DNA from: Morella rubra
Taxonomy: Eukaryota > Streptophyta > Magnoliopsida > Fagales > Myricaceae
Length of the DNA: 64,000 nt
Reading direction: 5' to 3'
Assembly (NCBI GenBank): GCA_003952965.2
Contig: CM025850.1
Coordinates: 9,612,950-9,676,949 of the forward strand
The translations under genes and the position numbers were made by a program. The notes under the pieces were generated by a model, which saw nothing but the letters and a program-made list of their open reading frames with translations, did not search any database and was not told the DNA's origin. Each line of letters opens with the position of its first letter. Positions within the stretch are counted from its first letter, which is position 1. This document shows positions 32,131 to 44,145 of the stretch, in pieces.

Positions 32131-35100
32131 CTAGGAGATTCGAGCATTCCTGAAATATGAATACAAATATAATTGTTAAATGAACGATATATAAGTTCCT
32201 AGCAGCAGTTGTTCATATTGCAGCAAACCCAATAGTGGGAGACACAAAATATAGCTGTACATGTTGAGCTCCTATAACAAACAACGAATTTTCACTCTTG
32301 CTAAAGCATGTTTCACAGATCAAAATTGTGCAAACAAATTAGTTACCAGCATTATGGACATTCTTTACTATATTAGTCTATCGTGATAGAGTTGTAGTAC
32401 TAGCCCATATCTGTATTTCAGTCCTGGCCTATATGTGTGATTTTGCAGAGAATTACTGGACAGTCAAAAAAGAAAAAGAATAAAAACGAAGGATATGCAG
32501 ATCTGCTAGGTGTGTGTCACACAGACACTGGAGAGAACCATACCAGCAGATTTAATCTCGTACAATTAAGAAAGTTACCTTGCAGAAGTTATATGAGAAC
32601 TATTAACAGCTCCCCTTGGAGCACCTAACCGCCGTAACCTTTGATCATGGTCCTTGCCAACACGCATTGTAGCAACTTCCTTTTCCATGGCTGCTACTTC
32701 TCTTCGCATCTTTTTGGCCTCAATTTCCATTGCTTTGTTCAATGTATCAACCTTCTTAGCCAACATCTGCTAAATTTCAGTTTTGTCAACAACAGATAAC
32801 ATCAAGAGCAGAAAGTGGGTCAGAAAAAGCTGAAGAAAAGAAAAAAAAGTGGGTAGATTGTCTGACCTCAATTGCATCATCCTTGTCCTTGAGTGTCTGA
32901 TCTTTCTCATGGCAAGCTTTTCTCAGCGACATGACCTCTTTCTGTAACATATCATACAGCATTCCAGAAACATAATCTTCCTGCTCTAGGTTGGTTTTCT
33001 CAATAGGAGTTCCATTAGACCCCTCCTCATATGTACCATTTGTTTCACTAGTTGGCGTCTGATCACTGGTATTGCAGGGCACACTATCTTTCACGCTTGA
33101 GTCTGGCATCAGCTTATCTCTTTCCAGGGATCGACTACCCCCATCAAACGATCTAGATGAGATCTTAAAATGCTTTAATAATGTGCTAGCACTGTTGGAT
33201 CTGAGATATCCATTTTGTGAATTCGAAGTTCTCTTTGATATATGCCCATTGGATGATGGCCTAGAGAAATTCTCTGCTCCACCAAGAGACTGACGCCTGG
33301 AAGGTCCATTGCTTATGCTTCTTCCTTCTGAGGCAACGCGGGAACTACCATTAGATGCTTTAAGCCTTTCCTCCAAAACCTTGAATCGTAATTGGTATTT
33401 CTCCTAAGAAATCAAGCAATAGATCAACAGTAAGAAAAGCTTGTTAAGCAAGGAACATAAGCTGCGAGAGATTGTAACAGGTTGGCTTACTCACTTTAAG
33501 TAGTGCTTCTGCTTTTGCAGTGCGCTCAGCCCCTGCCAACTTATCACGAAGTTGTTGCATTTCTCCCTACAGCAATATGTAAACTACAATTAGTGCATGC
33601 ATCTGGAGAAAACACAATATTCAATCTATCAAACAAGTGGTATTTTCGATGAGCATTTCACTTTAAACCATACATCACCCAGAGTTGTTCTGAGGAAGAA
33701 CTGGTTTAACAAGGAGCATCCTGTTCATTATTATGACAAACAAGAGAGAAGGAAAGATTGTTGTCCATCCCTCTCCTTCCTCTGCCATGAAAGAATCCCA
33801 GGTTGCCTAGGGATACAGAATGACAAACATAAGCGTATTATGTCAGTTCAAATACTTCCTTCCAAGGGATTATTCCCTAATAAACCAATACAATTATAAG
33901 AACAAATTAATACCAACCCTTCCTACCCATCGCATAGGAAGGATTGCATAGCTGGAAGATTGGATGCTCCCAAAATTCACTGGAAAGTGATGCGCTAAAA
34001 TGATACTTATAAGCTATTGAATTTTGAATAACATGATTAGGTGGCATTGAACTCATAACATGCCTGAAAAAATCTTCTTTCTTCAAGCCATTGCTTTACG
34101 GGCATCACTTTGTCATTGCCATCCTTCCATTCATTTGCAACTACAGTGGCAACGCGATTTGCAGTAACCTTTGCACGAGCTACTTCCCGTTCTAAAGTCT
34201 TTCTCTCCTCCTATGTGCAAGCTCGAAGGTTAGAAGCTATATGGAGCATTTCTAACACTTAAAACAATGAGAGTCTCTTGGACTAACTGAAAATTCCAGG
34301 AGTAACAGTTATTACATTCATCTCTTGCACTTTCCTCTGATAATCACGCACAGCATTAGCAGCAGCCCCACCAGCCAAAACAGCCTCCTCAAGCTCACGG
34401 ACAGTTTGAGTTAGCTTTTCAACCTCTGCAACCTTTTGCCGATGCATTTTGTCAAGGATTTTGTTCTCCTCCTGAAATTTGAGCAAGATGTCAAATCAAA
34501 CTCACTGTGCCACTCGTTTGTACATCCAGAGTATGCCTTCATTTACATGGATGTCAAATTTTTTGAATGAGATATAAACCTGGCATATTTCGATCTGCTT
34601 CATTAGCTCCTGGTTTTTGTTCTGTAAATCATCAACCAAGGATGCTTTAGCCATAGCAATCTGAACAGTTCTCTCAGCCTCAAGAAGAGCAGCCTCTTTG
34701 GATTTGGTAAGCCGATCAAGTGCTCTATTGTCATCCTGTAACTTTGCCACCTAAAAGACCCAAACGTCATGCAGAAGTAGAAAAAAAGTTTCATGAATAC
34801 ATTTTAAGAAGCAAGTTATACAAACGCATGACGCTAGACAGTTTAGGTGCAAACAGCATGACCATAAACAACTGGAAGATGTCAGAAAATTAAAAGGTTA
34901 AGATCTAATTTATACCTCCAGCTTGGCCAGCTTAAGCTCTGCCTCCAGTGGAGCGATAATGGCCTCAATCGGAGGCATTTCATCGTCTTTCTGAGCAGCA
35001 TGCACTCTCCGGAGAGTGGCTTCAGCAGCAAACTGTGCAGCCAACGCAGCTCTTTTCTCTTCATTTATCTTCTTGATCTCAAGGTTCTGCAAATAATGGC

Positions 35101-37424
35101 ATACTCGTGTCATCAGAAGAAAGATGACCTCCTATTTTGGTTATAATAAAAATAACTATAATTAAGCAACAACAAGAGGCATAAACAGTACCTTGCTCTC
35201 CAGAAGAGCTTCAGTTGCTTTAAGCTTTTCATCCACTTTCTGAAGCTCATCTGTCAGCTGAAATTCAAGCATAATATTGAGAATCCCTCGATATGGGTCA
35301 ATTTATCTATTTTCTCCTCTTGGTATTCAATAAAGTTCCAAGAAAATGCAACAATGTTCAAAATATTTTAATATTGTTCTTAAAAACACATTTAATATTT
35401 CTTACTCACAATTGATGAAATTTCCTATCACTTCCGTCCAAGAGAGGCCTCCAGAGCAAACTTTATACCAGTAAGAAAAAGTTTCAATTCTGTCTTTTAC
35501 TAATTTGCTATGGAAGATAACTTGGCTTTCTACGATGCTTATATCAGTACTTTTAGGACCATTGATCTATTTATTTTCTGCATCTTTCAGCACCTTCGTC
35601 TAAGGTGCCCGAGCCAAAGGCCGTCAAGAGAACAACCCTTCATGGGATGATGCACTACCATGTATTGAGGTATCTACAACGAATAGGCTATAAAGAATTA
35701 GTGAAAAACAATTTCTGAAGAATCTCTTTTTTTAAGGAGCATTTAATGAGGATTTGGAATCACATCTCAGTGTAGCTATTAACATCAATTGCTATCTACA
35801 CAGGTCAAGTAGATAATGTGCTGACATACACCAATACCTTCACTACACTCCTTCCAGAATGCAACTGTTAAACAATAATAAACATGTAACCATAATCTAT
35901 TAATGCTACAGAATCTAGATGTTTCCAAGTTCCATTACCTCATCTTTTTGCAAGAAGGTTTTGCTCTATGGTCATTTCCATTTCAGTATCTTGTCATATA
36001 TGTCTACATGTCATGTTGACAAACATCAACTGGAGCCCTCACGCTTAGTGAACAATTCAAATTCATTTATGTTGAAACAATGCTCATAAATGCATTTTTC
36101 TTCTCATCTTTCATGTCAAACTTCCCACCAAGAGAGTAAAACAGAGAACAGTCCTTTAGCTGTCGTACTTCTCGATTCAACTCATCCTAGACTCCATTCC
36201 CCTACTATCCTACTATATCGCCAAAAGAAACAACATTGTGCACATTGGGCTTAACTTGCTTTACCTACTTAAGGCTCCCATCTACCTCGGAGGTTTGGCT
36301 AGTCCTTTCAGTGCGTATTTGTAGCCTCTTCCTTTCATGGTTGTGGGTTCTAGTCCTCAGATTGACAAAGGTCATTTTTTTCATCTGTTCTCGTACTCTT
36401 CATTGCATGCAACTCAACGGATTGAACAATGGTTTTCATTTTCTTAGTTTGTCCAATATATCAGTCCCATAAGGCATACACGACTCCAAACTAAAGGTGA
36501 AAGTATCTAGTTACTTCTGCAGTTTAATTTTCATTGAGCAAGAACATCCACCACAATGAAGAACTGTATCCTTTGTCTCTGAGTTACTACTATTGAAAAG
36601 AGCTCCATTTTTTTATGCTATAATCCAATGAAGTCAGTTGATATCTGTACAATATCAACTCCTAAGTTTGAATTTATAATAATAATAGCACCTCTTCAAC
36701 AGCCTTCTCCTTGAGCCGCTCTGAATTCTTTAAGGACTTGATTTCTGCAAGAGCATCTCCCAATTCGCGATCTTTATCTGAAATACAGTCAAATCCACAA
36801 CGCGTCCAATTTCATGTTCCATATCATAAGGAAATAGAAGAATGAATTGCAGTTTCGTTCTATCTCATTCAACCACTAAACAAAAAATGAAGGAAGAGAG
36901 AGAAAGAACTGAAAAGTAAAGAAACGAAAAGACTCGTAGAACTTTGCTTGGGTAGTTCTTGAAAACGGAATTCACATTTGTACATTGGCATTATTGTTCA
37001 TGCAACAGAACAACTTATGGTTGTCTAAACGACCATGGGTGACATATAGAGACATGATAAAGGTAAAATCGCTGCTTGAAAAGGAGGAAAATTCCGCTTT
37101 AAAAAACTTTTTTCCGAATATTTCCACCTTTAATTACGCTTAAGGTAATTACAGCTTTTCTCTCCAGCTGGCCGCCTAATGTGCATTCAACTATTCTACA
37201 CGAGAGAGAGAGAGTGAGAAACCTCGGACTTCGTTATCGAGGCGGTTGAGCTCAACGCGGACGGGATCGGAGCCGTGCAAAAGGGTGATGAAGTCATCGA
37301 CTTCAGAGCCGGCTCGAGATGTTACGCCGGCGCCGACCTTCTTGGATCGAGCCTTGAACGAAGCCGACGAGTTCAGCTTCGCCGGCTCGAATTCCCCGTT
37401 ACTACCAATGTGGATGCTCGACAT
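32131..37424 (-). CDS. MAP70: Microtubule-associated protein 70 (MAP70)
   Basis: Exons are 37223..37424, 36692..36777, 35192..35257, 34916..35086, 34580..34750, 34316..34471, 34064..34210, 33495..33566, 32867..33403, 32579..32766 and probably 32131..32149. They join to 604 residues. If the tenth exon is instead read through to its own stop at 32575, the length is 599. MAP70 proteins are plant-specific coiled-coil proteins that coat cortical microtubules and shape secondary walls. Family landmarks are FITLLHGSDPVRVELNRL, KDDEMPPIEAI, LVDDLQNKNQELMKQIEICQ, NGPSRRQSLGGAEN and KKMRREVAAMEKEVATMR. The true start is ATG at 37424 (MSSIHIGS); the codon at 37457 is GTG. The intron after exon 7 begins with GC (CAG|GCATGT), not GT. 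A divergent Ser-rich segment in exon 9 separates the coiled coils. Confidence 0.93.
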
Positions 37425-40119
37425 CTGAGATGAGAGATCCGCTGCTCCCTTGATCACAAAATACTAGTGTGAACCCTACAAATCAGAAGCAAAGAAGAAC
37501 ACAGAGAGGCCTCTGTGTGAGACAGTGAGAGCTTTAACTTACTTAAGTACAGTATTTTCCCCCGAAGAGAGAGAGTGAGTATATATTTATAGAGGTGGTG
37601 GATTAGGGGAGGAGTTTGGGCGGGATTAAATGGTACAGACAGAGACAGAGAGTGGACTATTATGCTCGGAGTTCGGGCTTTCCCGAGCGTGCCTCTGTAC
37701 ATTTGTTAAGATACACCTGCATTCAAGTTTGATCACTCACTTTATGCTTTTTTTGGATGAAGAACAGAGCATGTGACTTGACTCAAGAAGGTCTAATCAA
37801 ATCAAACCACAAGAACCGTTAATTTTAATTTAATTAAACATTATCTTCTTTTTCTTTTTTTAAGACACCAATTAAACCTTTTTAATTCTACTTTTCACCC
37901 ATTAATTATTTTAAGTAAACGTCTTTTTGTCCTTTGTACCACGGAAAATCAGAACTTTGTGTACCATGACAAATAAAAAAACGCATAAAATCATGTTTGT
38001 TTCGGTAAAATTTTAAGTATGGTGTGAATATTTAGGTGATGTTTAAAATTTTATTAGTATTTGTGTAGAAGCTGTTGAGTTTGTATTGATATTTGTAATA
38101 AAAAAAAATAATGTTGACCTGTATTAAAACTTGATTGAGGTCAGATTAATTTGTAAAAGTATTCTATAGTACAATAGAATTTAACAAAATTTATAAAAAA
38201 AATATCTAAAATCTCAAAAATTCCTACACAAACACTAATACTTTTACACAATCTTCAACAATTTTTCACACAAACTTTAATACATTTTCAAAAAAAAATT
38301 ATAACAAATATTCTCTCTCATATTTTTTCACCTAATTCTAATATTTTTTATTAAACAATTATATCAAATCATCTCTATCTAAATTTTTTTATTAACTCTA
38401 ATAAAAATTAAATATCTTTAAAACTTTTAACTAATTTTTACACAAAATCTTATAAAAATTTAAATCTATGTAAATATTCACAATTATATTAAAAAATTTA
38501 AAAATCTTACCATTTTGACCTAACATGCCTTGAAAATTTGAAATCCGTTTTACTCCCATTATGAGTCGGGACCAAGCCAAGGGACCCATGTTTTTCAGTT
38601 AGACCTGCTCTGCGCTGGTGGACCAGGTTTCACTCACTTCTCTCCCTCTCTCGCTTTTTCTTAAATCCAACGGTTATATACTCGTTAAGCTTTCTTTCCA
38701 ACGGTCGAATTTTCTGTTGTAGAAGTACCTCACTCCAAGAAAACCTTTGTGTACAAAATATATATAATCTTCTGCCGTTTATTGGTTCGTCCGGACTTGC
38801 CAGCCATTGGGTGTATTCTCGACGTTATTAAAGAGGGTTGAGAAAAGATAGGACAACATTTTTAATAAAATAATTTTGTACATTTTCGTGCTTTATTTAA
38901 TCCATTTACCATATTTTAATTAATTGATTGATCACATAGATGTGAAAGATTCTGCTATGCAACAGAAGTTACAGGCTGTTGCCACGTCGAGAGGGCACAT
39001 GAGAAGCAAGAGTGTGGTGGCGAAGCAGGGGAAGAGGGGGAAGGTGCGGTCATGCGGAGAGAGAAAGCAAGGGAGGGACAAGAGCACATGCGAGTGGGGG
39101 AAAGCGTAGAGCGCACATGTGAGACGACGAAGCGGGAATCTAACCAAATGATTGGGTCCCTTTCCTCTCTATATTTTCGTTTCGCACAGATTTGTATTCT
39201 TATATGCAAAGCTCAATCAATCAATCATCGTGTTCGTTATCGTCCTCAGCCACTTGTCCTGCCCACACATCCGCACGCGCCACCGCAAGAGCGTGCATCA
39301 TTGTTGGATTCCCAGAACTAATAAAAAAGCTTGAGTATAATTTACTCTCTTTTTTTAAATCAAAACAATTGCCTTCCATTATTAATAATAATAGTTTCCT
39401 TTTAGAAGAAGTTAATTTTCATATAATTTTATAGAAAAAATATCCAGAATGTGTAATGCAAGATGAGTTGAATGCAATATCTCAAATATAATAGTTTAAA
39501 TAGTAAAGTGCAAAATAATATGTGAGTTGAAAAAGGCCAAGAAGTTCCGGCCCTTTTACTCAGAAAGAAGATTATTACAGAAGTTCGTTAGTTTTCTACT
39601 ACTAAACCCCACATGGATTAAAGATAGAGTAACTTTGTCAAACGAATTTTTGTGTACCAAGAATCTGACAGTGTTCAGTGCATGTAGATTCTTCCTATTT
39701 ACTTCAAAAAGGGTGGCTCAATGTGTCTGTCAGGTGGAGCTTGTTTTGTCATTCTTTTTTCTTTACTGGGGAGAAAAAAAGGGCACCTTCCTAATTGAAT
39801 ACAAAAGTTTTAAGTAAAAGTGGATGATTATACAACAAGATTGAATTGTTTCAGTTCCCTGCGCCTTTCAACCATATTCGAAAGATGGCTTCCCCACATT
39901 AGGGCCCTGTAAAGTCCTAGACCATTTTAAGGAAAGAAATTGGATGAAATGATTCTGACTCAATGCCTAGATGGCACATAATGAAATTGTTTGACAAGAC
40001 TGACGGACTCCGATTTCTCCCTAAAATGTCGAGCATATAAAAGAGAAAATCTGCAGCTACTCATTCTTCAAAGGTTCTATGTCTTCTTATCCTGGCTTCC
40101 TGAGACCACGTAGATCCTT
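37425..40119. other. MAP70 promoter side and AT-rich spacer
   Basis: A GA-rich leader lies near 37560..37650. From about 38000 to 38520 the DNA is very AT-rich, with two halves that look roughly inverted (agtatttgtgtag against ctacacaaacactaat), perhaps an old MITE. ORFs at 38924..39434 overlap in several frames and are not convincing genes. Confidence 0.4.
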
Positions 40120-41566
40120 TTATGTTGATTCCGACCCTTTTGCTAATGCAAGTTCACGTGCTTGACGACGTCGTTCTCTCTGAAACAAGTGACAAAATAA
40201 AGACAGACAGTGAACTATACACTTGAATCAATGAATGAAGCACAGAAATTTTTGGGGAAAAGTTGTTTTGCGCCTTCAAATTACCAAAGCAATCTCAAAC
40301 AGGGTTCCCAACTATCACCTTTGACACGTTGATTAGCTAATAAACAAGGGTCCAAAACCAAGTAATGAAATTACTTAGCCAATAATTTCAAACTATTTGA
40401 TATTATTCATATTCCGATTCAACCTTCCCACAAGACATCTCACAACTATTTTTTTTATTAGTACTCTCCAATTACAGAACCTTCTGAATTCTAAGTGTAG
40501 CTTTACCAGTAAACTGCTTCCTGTTGGATTCTACAGAAAATGAACATGCTAACAACCTACAACCCTATTTGTCCAAATAGAGTTTTGCTGTTGGAGCACC
40601 TGCTTTTACATGCTAGACATTGCTTATTGCTAAAAGATCTAAGACATTGGTTTCTATAAGGCCTTTAGTTTTTTTTAAAAAAATTGCCATAATGATTTCA
40701 GATGGAGGATGGACCATGCACAATTATCAGTCGAGCCAACTCCACACACATGCTTCAGTTCAACTTCTACATTTGTGATCTTAGACATTGCAAATGCCTT
40801 ATAATCTTACTTGTACACTTGACACACTCCTTTGATAACTTATCTGTATAGACCCCACATTTCTGCACAACCATTCAATCACAATTACAAAAGGGTTTGC
40901 CAAAAGTTTTGCACCATAACATGCACCACATGTTCCCCGGCCCAAAAGAATTGCATGATGATTATCAGGAATATATCTCAAGTATCATCCAACAAAAATG
41001 ATCCAAACTTAACCACGATAATTTATGAAGCACCATAACAAACCAAATTAGGCAGTTGAACAAGAAAAATAAATGCCGGGGTTGGTTTTGTTGCATCTGG
41101 CTGGTGGGAAAACCCAACACAGTTCCAAATAGTCATGTCAAAAAACTTACTCAGACTGGAGTACTAAGATACACTTGGTCTGCATGCATGACTTTTCTAA
41201 CATTTTTGTCAATCTTTAAAGACGTATTCATTCCCTTATTGAATACATATTGGGGAGACACAGTAATGCATGAATAACAGTGTGCTAAGATAGCCAGTAA
41301 AAGTATCGCCACCCAAGCAAAATTAGCTCATCTCTGTTTAGGACAAAAAAAAAACTAGTTGTTCATATTATTATAATTTGAGCAGGGAACAATTATGTAC
41401 CCAATAACGAGTAGTGAATACATAATAAGAGTGAGGAACATACCCTTCTTTCCCAATAAGGAAGGAAGCACACGAAATCATAGACAGGAGTAATGGTTGA
41501 CACTAGAATCACATTGAGTCCAGTAAACAGCAAAAGGGCTGTCATAGGTTTGGTTCTATGCGGCAT
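40120..41566 (-). CDS. Small 60-residue membrane protein, two exons
   Basis: Exon 41444..41566 (ATG at 41566, 41 codons) joins 40120..40179 (19 codons plus stop) across a GT-AG intron in phase 0. The product starts MPHRTKPMTALLLFTGLN, has one hydrophobic segment (about residues 8-27) and a PVYDFVCFLPYWERR motif. It ends in a strongly basic tail (RERRRQARELALAKG). This is the pattern of a single-pass membrane protein with a charged tail. I believe similar small proteins of unknown function occur in other plants, but that is memory and not a search. A leader intron is likely, with an acceptor at TTGCAG|GG just above the ATG and a candidate donor near 42063. Confidence 0.68.
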
Positions 41567-42699
41567 CTTTTTCTAGCTAGAATTAGCCCTGCAATGACGA
41601 GTTCATGATGATGGAGACATCTACATTTACGCAAAAGGGTGAAAAGTAAAAAATAAAACTCTAATTACAACAGCCCAAAGAAAAGGGCAGAAAAAAGTAG
41701 ACATTCTGATATGATCATTTTCTCTCTCATAATAGGTTACCAGTGACCCCAACTCGGCTATCTTCATAAATTCGATCCCTCCCTAGCGAATAAGCTATAT
41801 CCTAAGCTAGCCCAGGTCAGTTGACATAAGCATAATAACAAGAACCGGAATCAGGATTCTTTCAACCATTTCATCAAACAACTGGTATGCTTGCCTTGAG
41901 TTCAAGATAAGGCAGAAGTTCCCCAGCCACCGAACCATTCAGGCTTGATATTGAACACAATCCCCCTAAAACATAAATTTTATTGTCTAGACCTGCACTT
42001 CAGGTTCTAAGCTCGAGAAACGAGCAAATAGAATAAACTAAAAACCAGAAACATTATATATACCTTCGATGTTCTTGGACCAACGAAACTCGTTAGCTGT
42101 GGCCTGTGGGGAGGGTCTAGCGAAGGGCCTTCCGTGTCTCCAAACGAGGAAAAGCCACGTCGGTGTCGACAGATGGCGGTTGTTGAAAGAAAAAAAGAAT
42201 AATTTGGTAAAACAATGCGACCAAACAAAAAATTTAGACCTGTCTCGATTTGTGCGTGTCAATGTGTCATCCTAACGCCATGCTAATCTTCTCCGTATGT
42301 TCCAATTTTAGGTATAAAGGTTTAGAACCTTCTACGTCAGGTCCAAGCCTTGATGCGAACCCACCCCATTCCACAACAGAAAAGACGAAGCTCCGTATAA
42401 AGCCCATTGCGGCTAAGCCTGCACAATGGCTCTAAGATGGACCATCCCAAGGACCCAAAGGTCCAAATTAACGAACTCGAGGCTAATAAGAGAAAAAGAA
42501 AAAAGAGTAAAAGAAAGACGAGTAATTATCACCCTAATGGCCCAACTCAAATCATAGCATATAAATCGATCATAAATAAAAATAAATATAAGACCCCAAA
42601 GGGCGCGTCACTCCTTTTGTCTTTTTTCCTTGTGGGGGGAGTGTGTGCAGTAATTCATCACAATTTTGTTTTGGCAATCCAAGAGATTTTTTTTTTTAA
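41567..42699. promoter_or_regulatory. Leader and upstream region of the small membrane-protein gene
   Basis: Includes the probable leader intron, with a first leader exon near 42064..42200. Beyond that it is spacer with no supported gene. Confidence 0.35.
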
Positions 42700-43071
42700 G
42701 GAAAAATACTCTCTTCACCCACGAATTATCATATATTTTACACTAAACTATCAATTTTGACACATTGCACCCTTTAACTACCAATTTTTAACACTTTGCA
42801 CCCTTTATCAAATTTTCAAACTAAAATGACGATAATGCCCTTAGATATTGTTGTCGATTCATTAATTTCTCAAAGGTATTATTGTCAAATGGAGGGTGCA
42901 AAGTGTTTAATATTAGTAGTTGGAGGGTGTAATGTGTCAAAGTGGGTAGTTTAGGGTGCAAAATGTATAACATTAGTAGTTTGAGGGTGCAATGTCTTAA
43001 AGACGGTAGTTTGGGGTGCAATGTGTCACTACTTTGATAATTTATGGGTGAAAAATATATTTTTCCCTTTC
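42700..43071. mobile_element. Mutator-type MITE, about 370 bp
   Basis: The left end GGAAAAATACTCTCTTCACC resembles the reversed right end GGAAAAATATATTTTTCACC, and both continue CC..AATTATCA. The flanking 9-bp repeat tttttttaa (42691..42699 and 43072..43080) fits Mutator but is low in complexity. The interior repeats ttgagggtgcaatgt-like units several times. It is related to the elements at 11756 and 21565. Confidence 0.58.
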
Positions 43072-43080
43072 TTTTTTTAA

Positions 43081-44145
43081 ATAAAATAGTAGAAGGGGTG
43101 ACTAATGTAACCAACTTTCCTTGAACGTGACCATAAAAACTCCCACTCACTACAGAATGTTTAGATTGAGCCAAAACTAACTATTCCAAAAAAAGGAAGC
43201 TACTACTCCACCAATATGAGAGTGATATAAGAGACGGAAGGATTCAATCCAAAAGTTCCCCTCAAAACTCCAACTCTTGTGACTTCTCAGTTCAGCCTGC
43301 AGCTCTATAATTTCGAACTTTCTTTTACTCCAAACTTTTGTTGCATTTCTCTGATGCCATCTGATCTCAGTTTTCCCTTTCCTCCCCTGCTGCCATTCCG
43401 ACCGAATTCAGTATTGTTCATTCCCTCATAATTCGCATTTCTGAATTCCCCAGCTATCCATTCAACATTCATGCTTGGAGGGTGCTTCACCAGGCAAGAA
43501 CTCTTCAAAATGCTCTCGACTGGTTATCACATATCTATCTATTCTCAATTGGAATCAAATAAGTGCGTTTTTGACCTCGAGAATGCGGTGCTTGAATGGA
43601 GCTCTGAAAACAGAGCTAGGAACTAAGAAAAAAGGACCCACGACATGCCTGCCTGCATTTTGTAGCACCCTGTATCCACAATAGATGTAAATAGATTTAC
43701 AAGTTGAAGCTAGCAAAAACTTTTTAAGTCTAAACACTCAAGGAGGATCACTTGCACCAATATATCATCTGATTCTGGTATTCAAATTGAGCGCTGTAAC
43801 CTAAATTACAAATATTATCCTATTTTCCTCGCTGGTTCTATTCAACATCTAACATAGTAAAAGATTATAGGCACTATAGTTCTAAACCACAAGAAATGAA
43901 AATACAAGACCTTGGCAAACATATGCGACAGCTACAAATACTATATGAACAGCCAATCTGACATTACAGCACCACAACCAGCTCCCATAAGGAAGCTGAG
44001 CTTAAAGAACAGCAGCAATCGACTTCATGTGAATCATATCGCTGATCCTTTTGCGAAATTCCAAGCCAAGTGCTAACTTGATAAGGTAGGGGGCCAGGAA
44101 GGGTACATCTTCACAATAACTTCATCAAGAGGATTTTTGAGCTTG
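43081..44145. other. 3' flank of the TGA gene and spacer
   Basis: Presumably holds the TGA 3' UTR. Short ORFs in both directions at 43305..43737 show no family features. No gene is supported. Confidence 0.4.

Noticed and set aside
37425-37457. Longer MAP70 N-terminus beginning at 37457
   Set aside because: The codon there is GTG; the first ATG in frame is at 37424 and the protein start fits a plant MAP70 from there.
38924-39434. Cluster of short ORFs on both strands
   Set aside because: They overlap in several frames, none has a family signature and no splice structure extends them.
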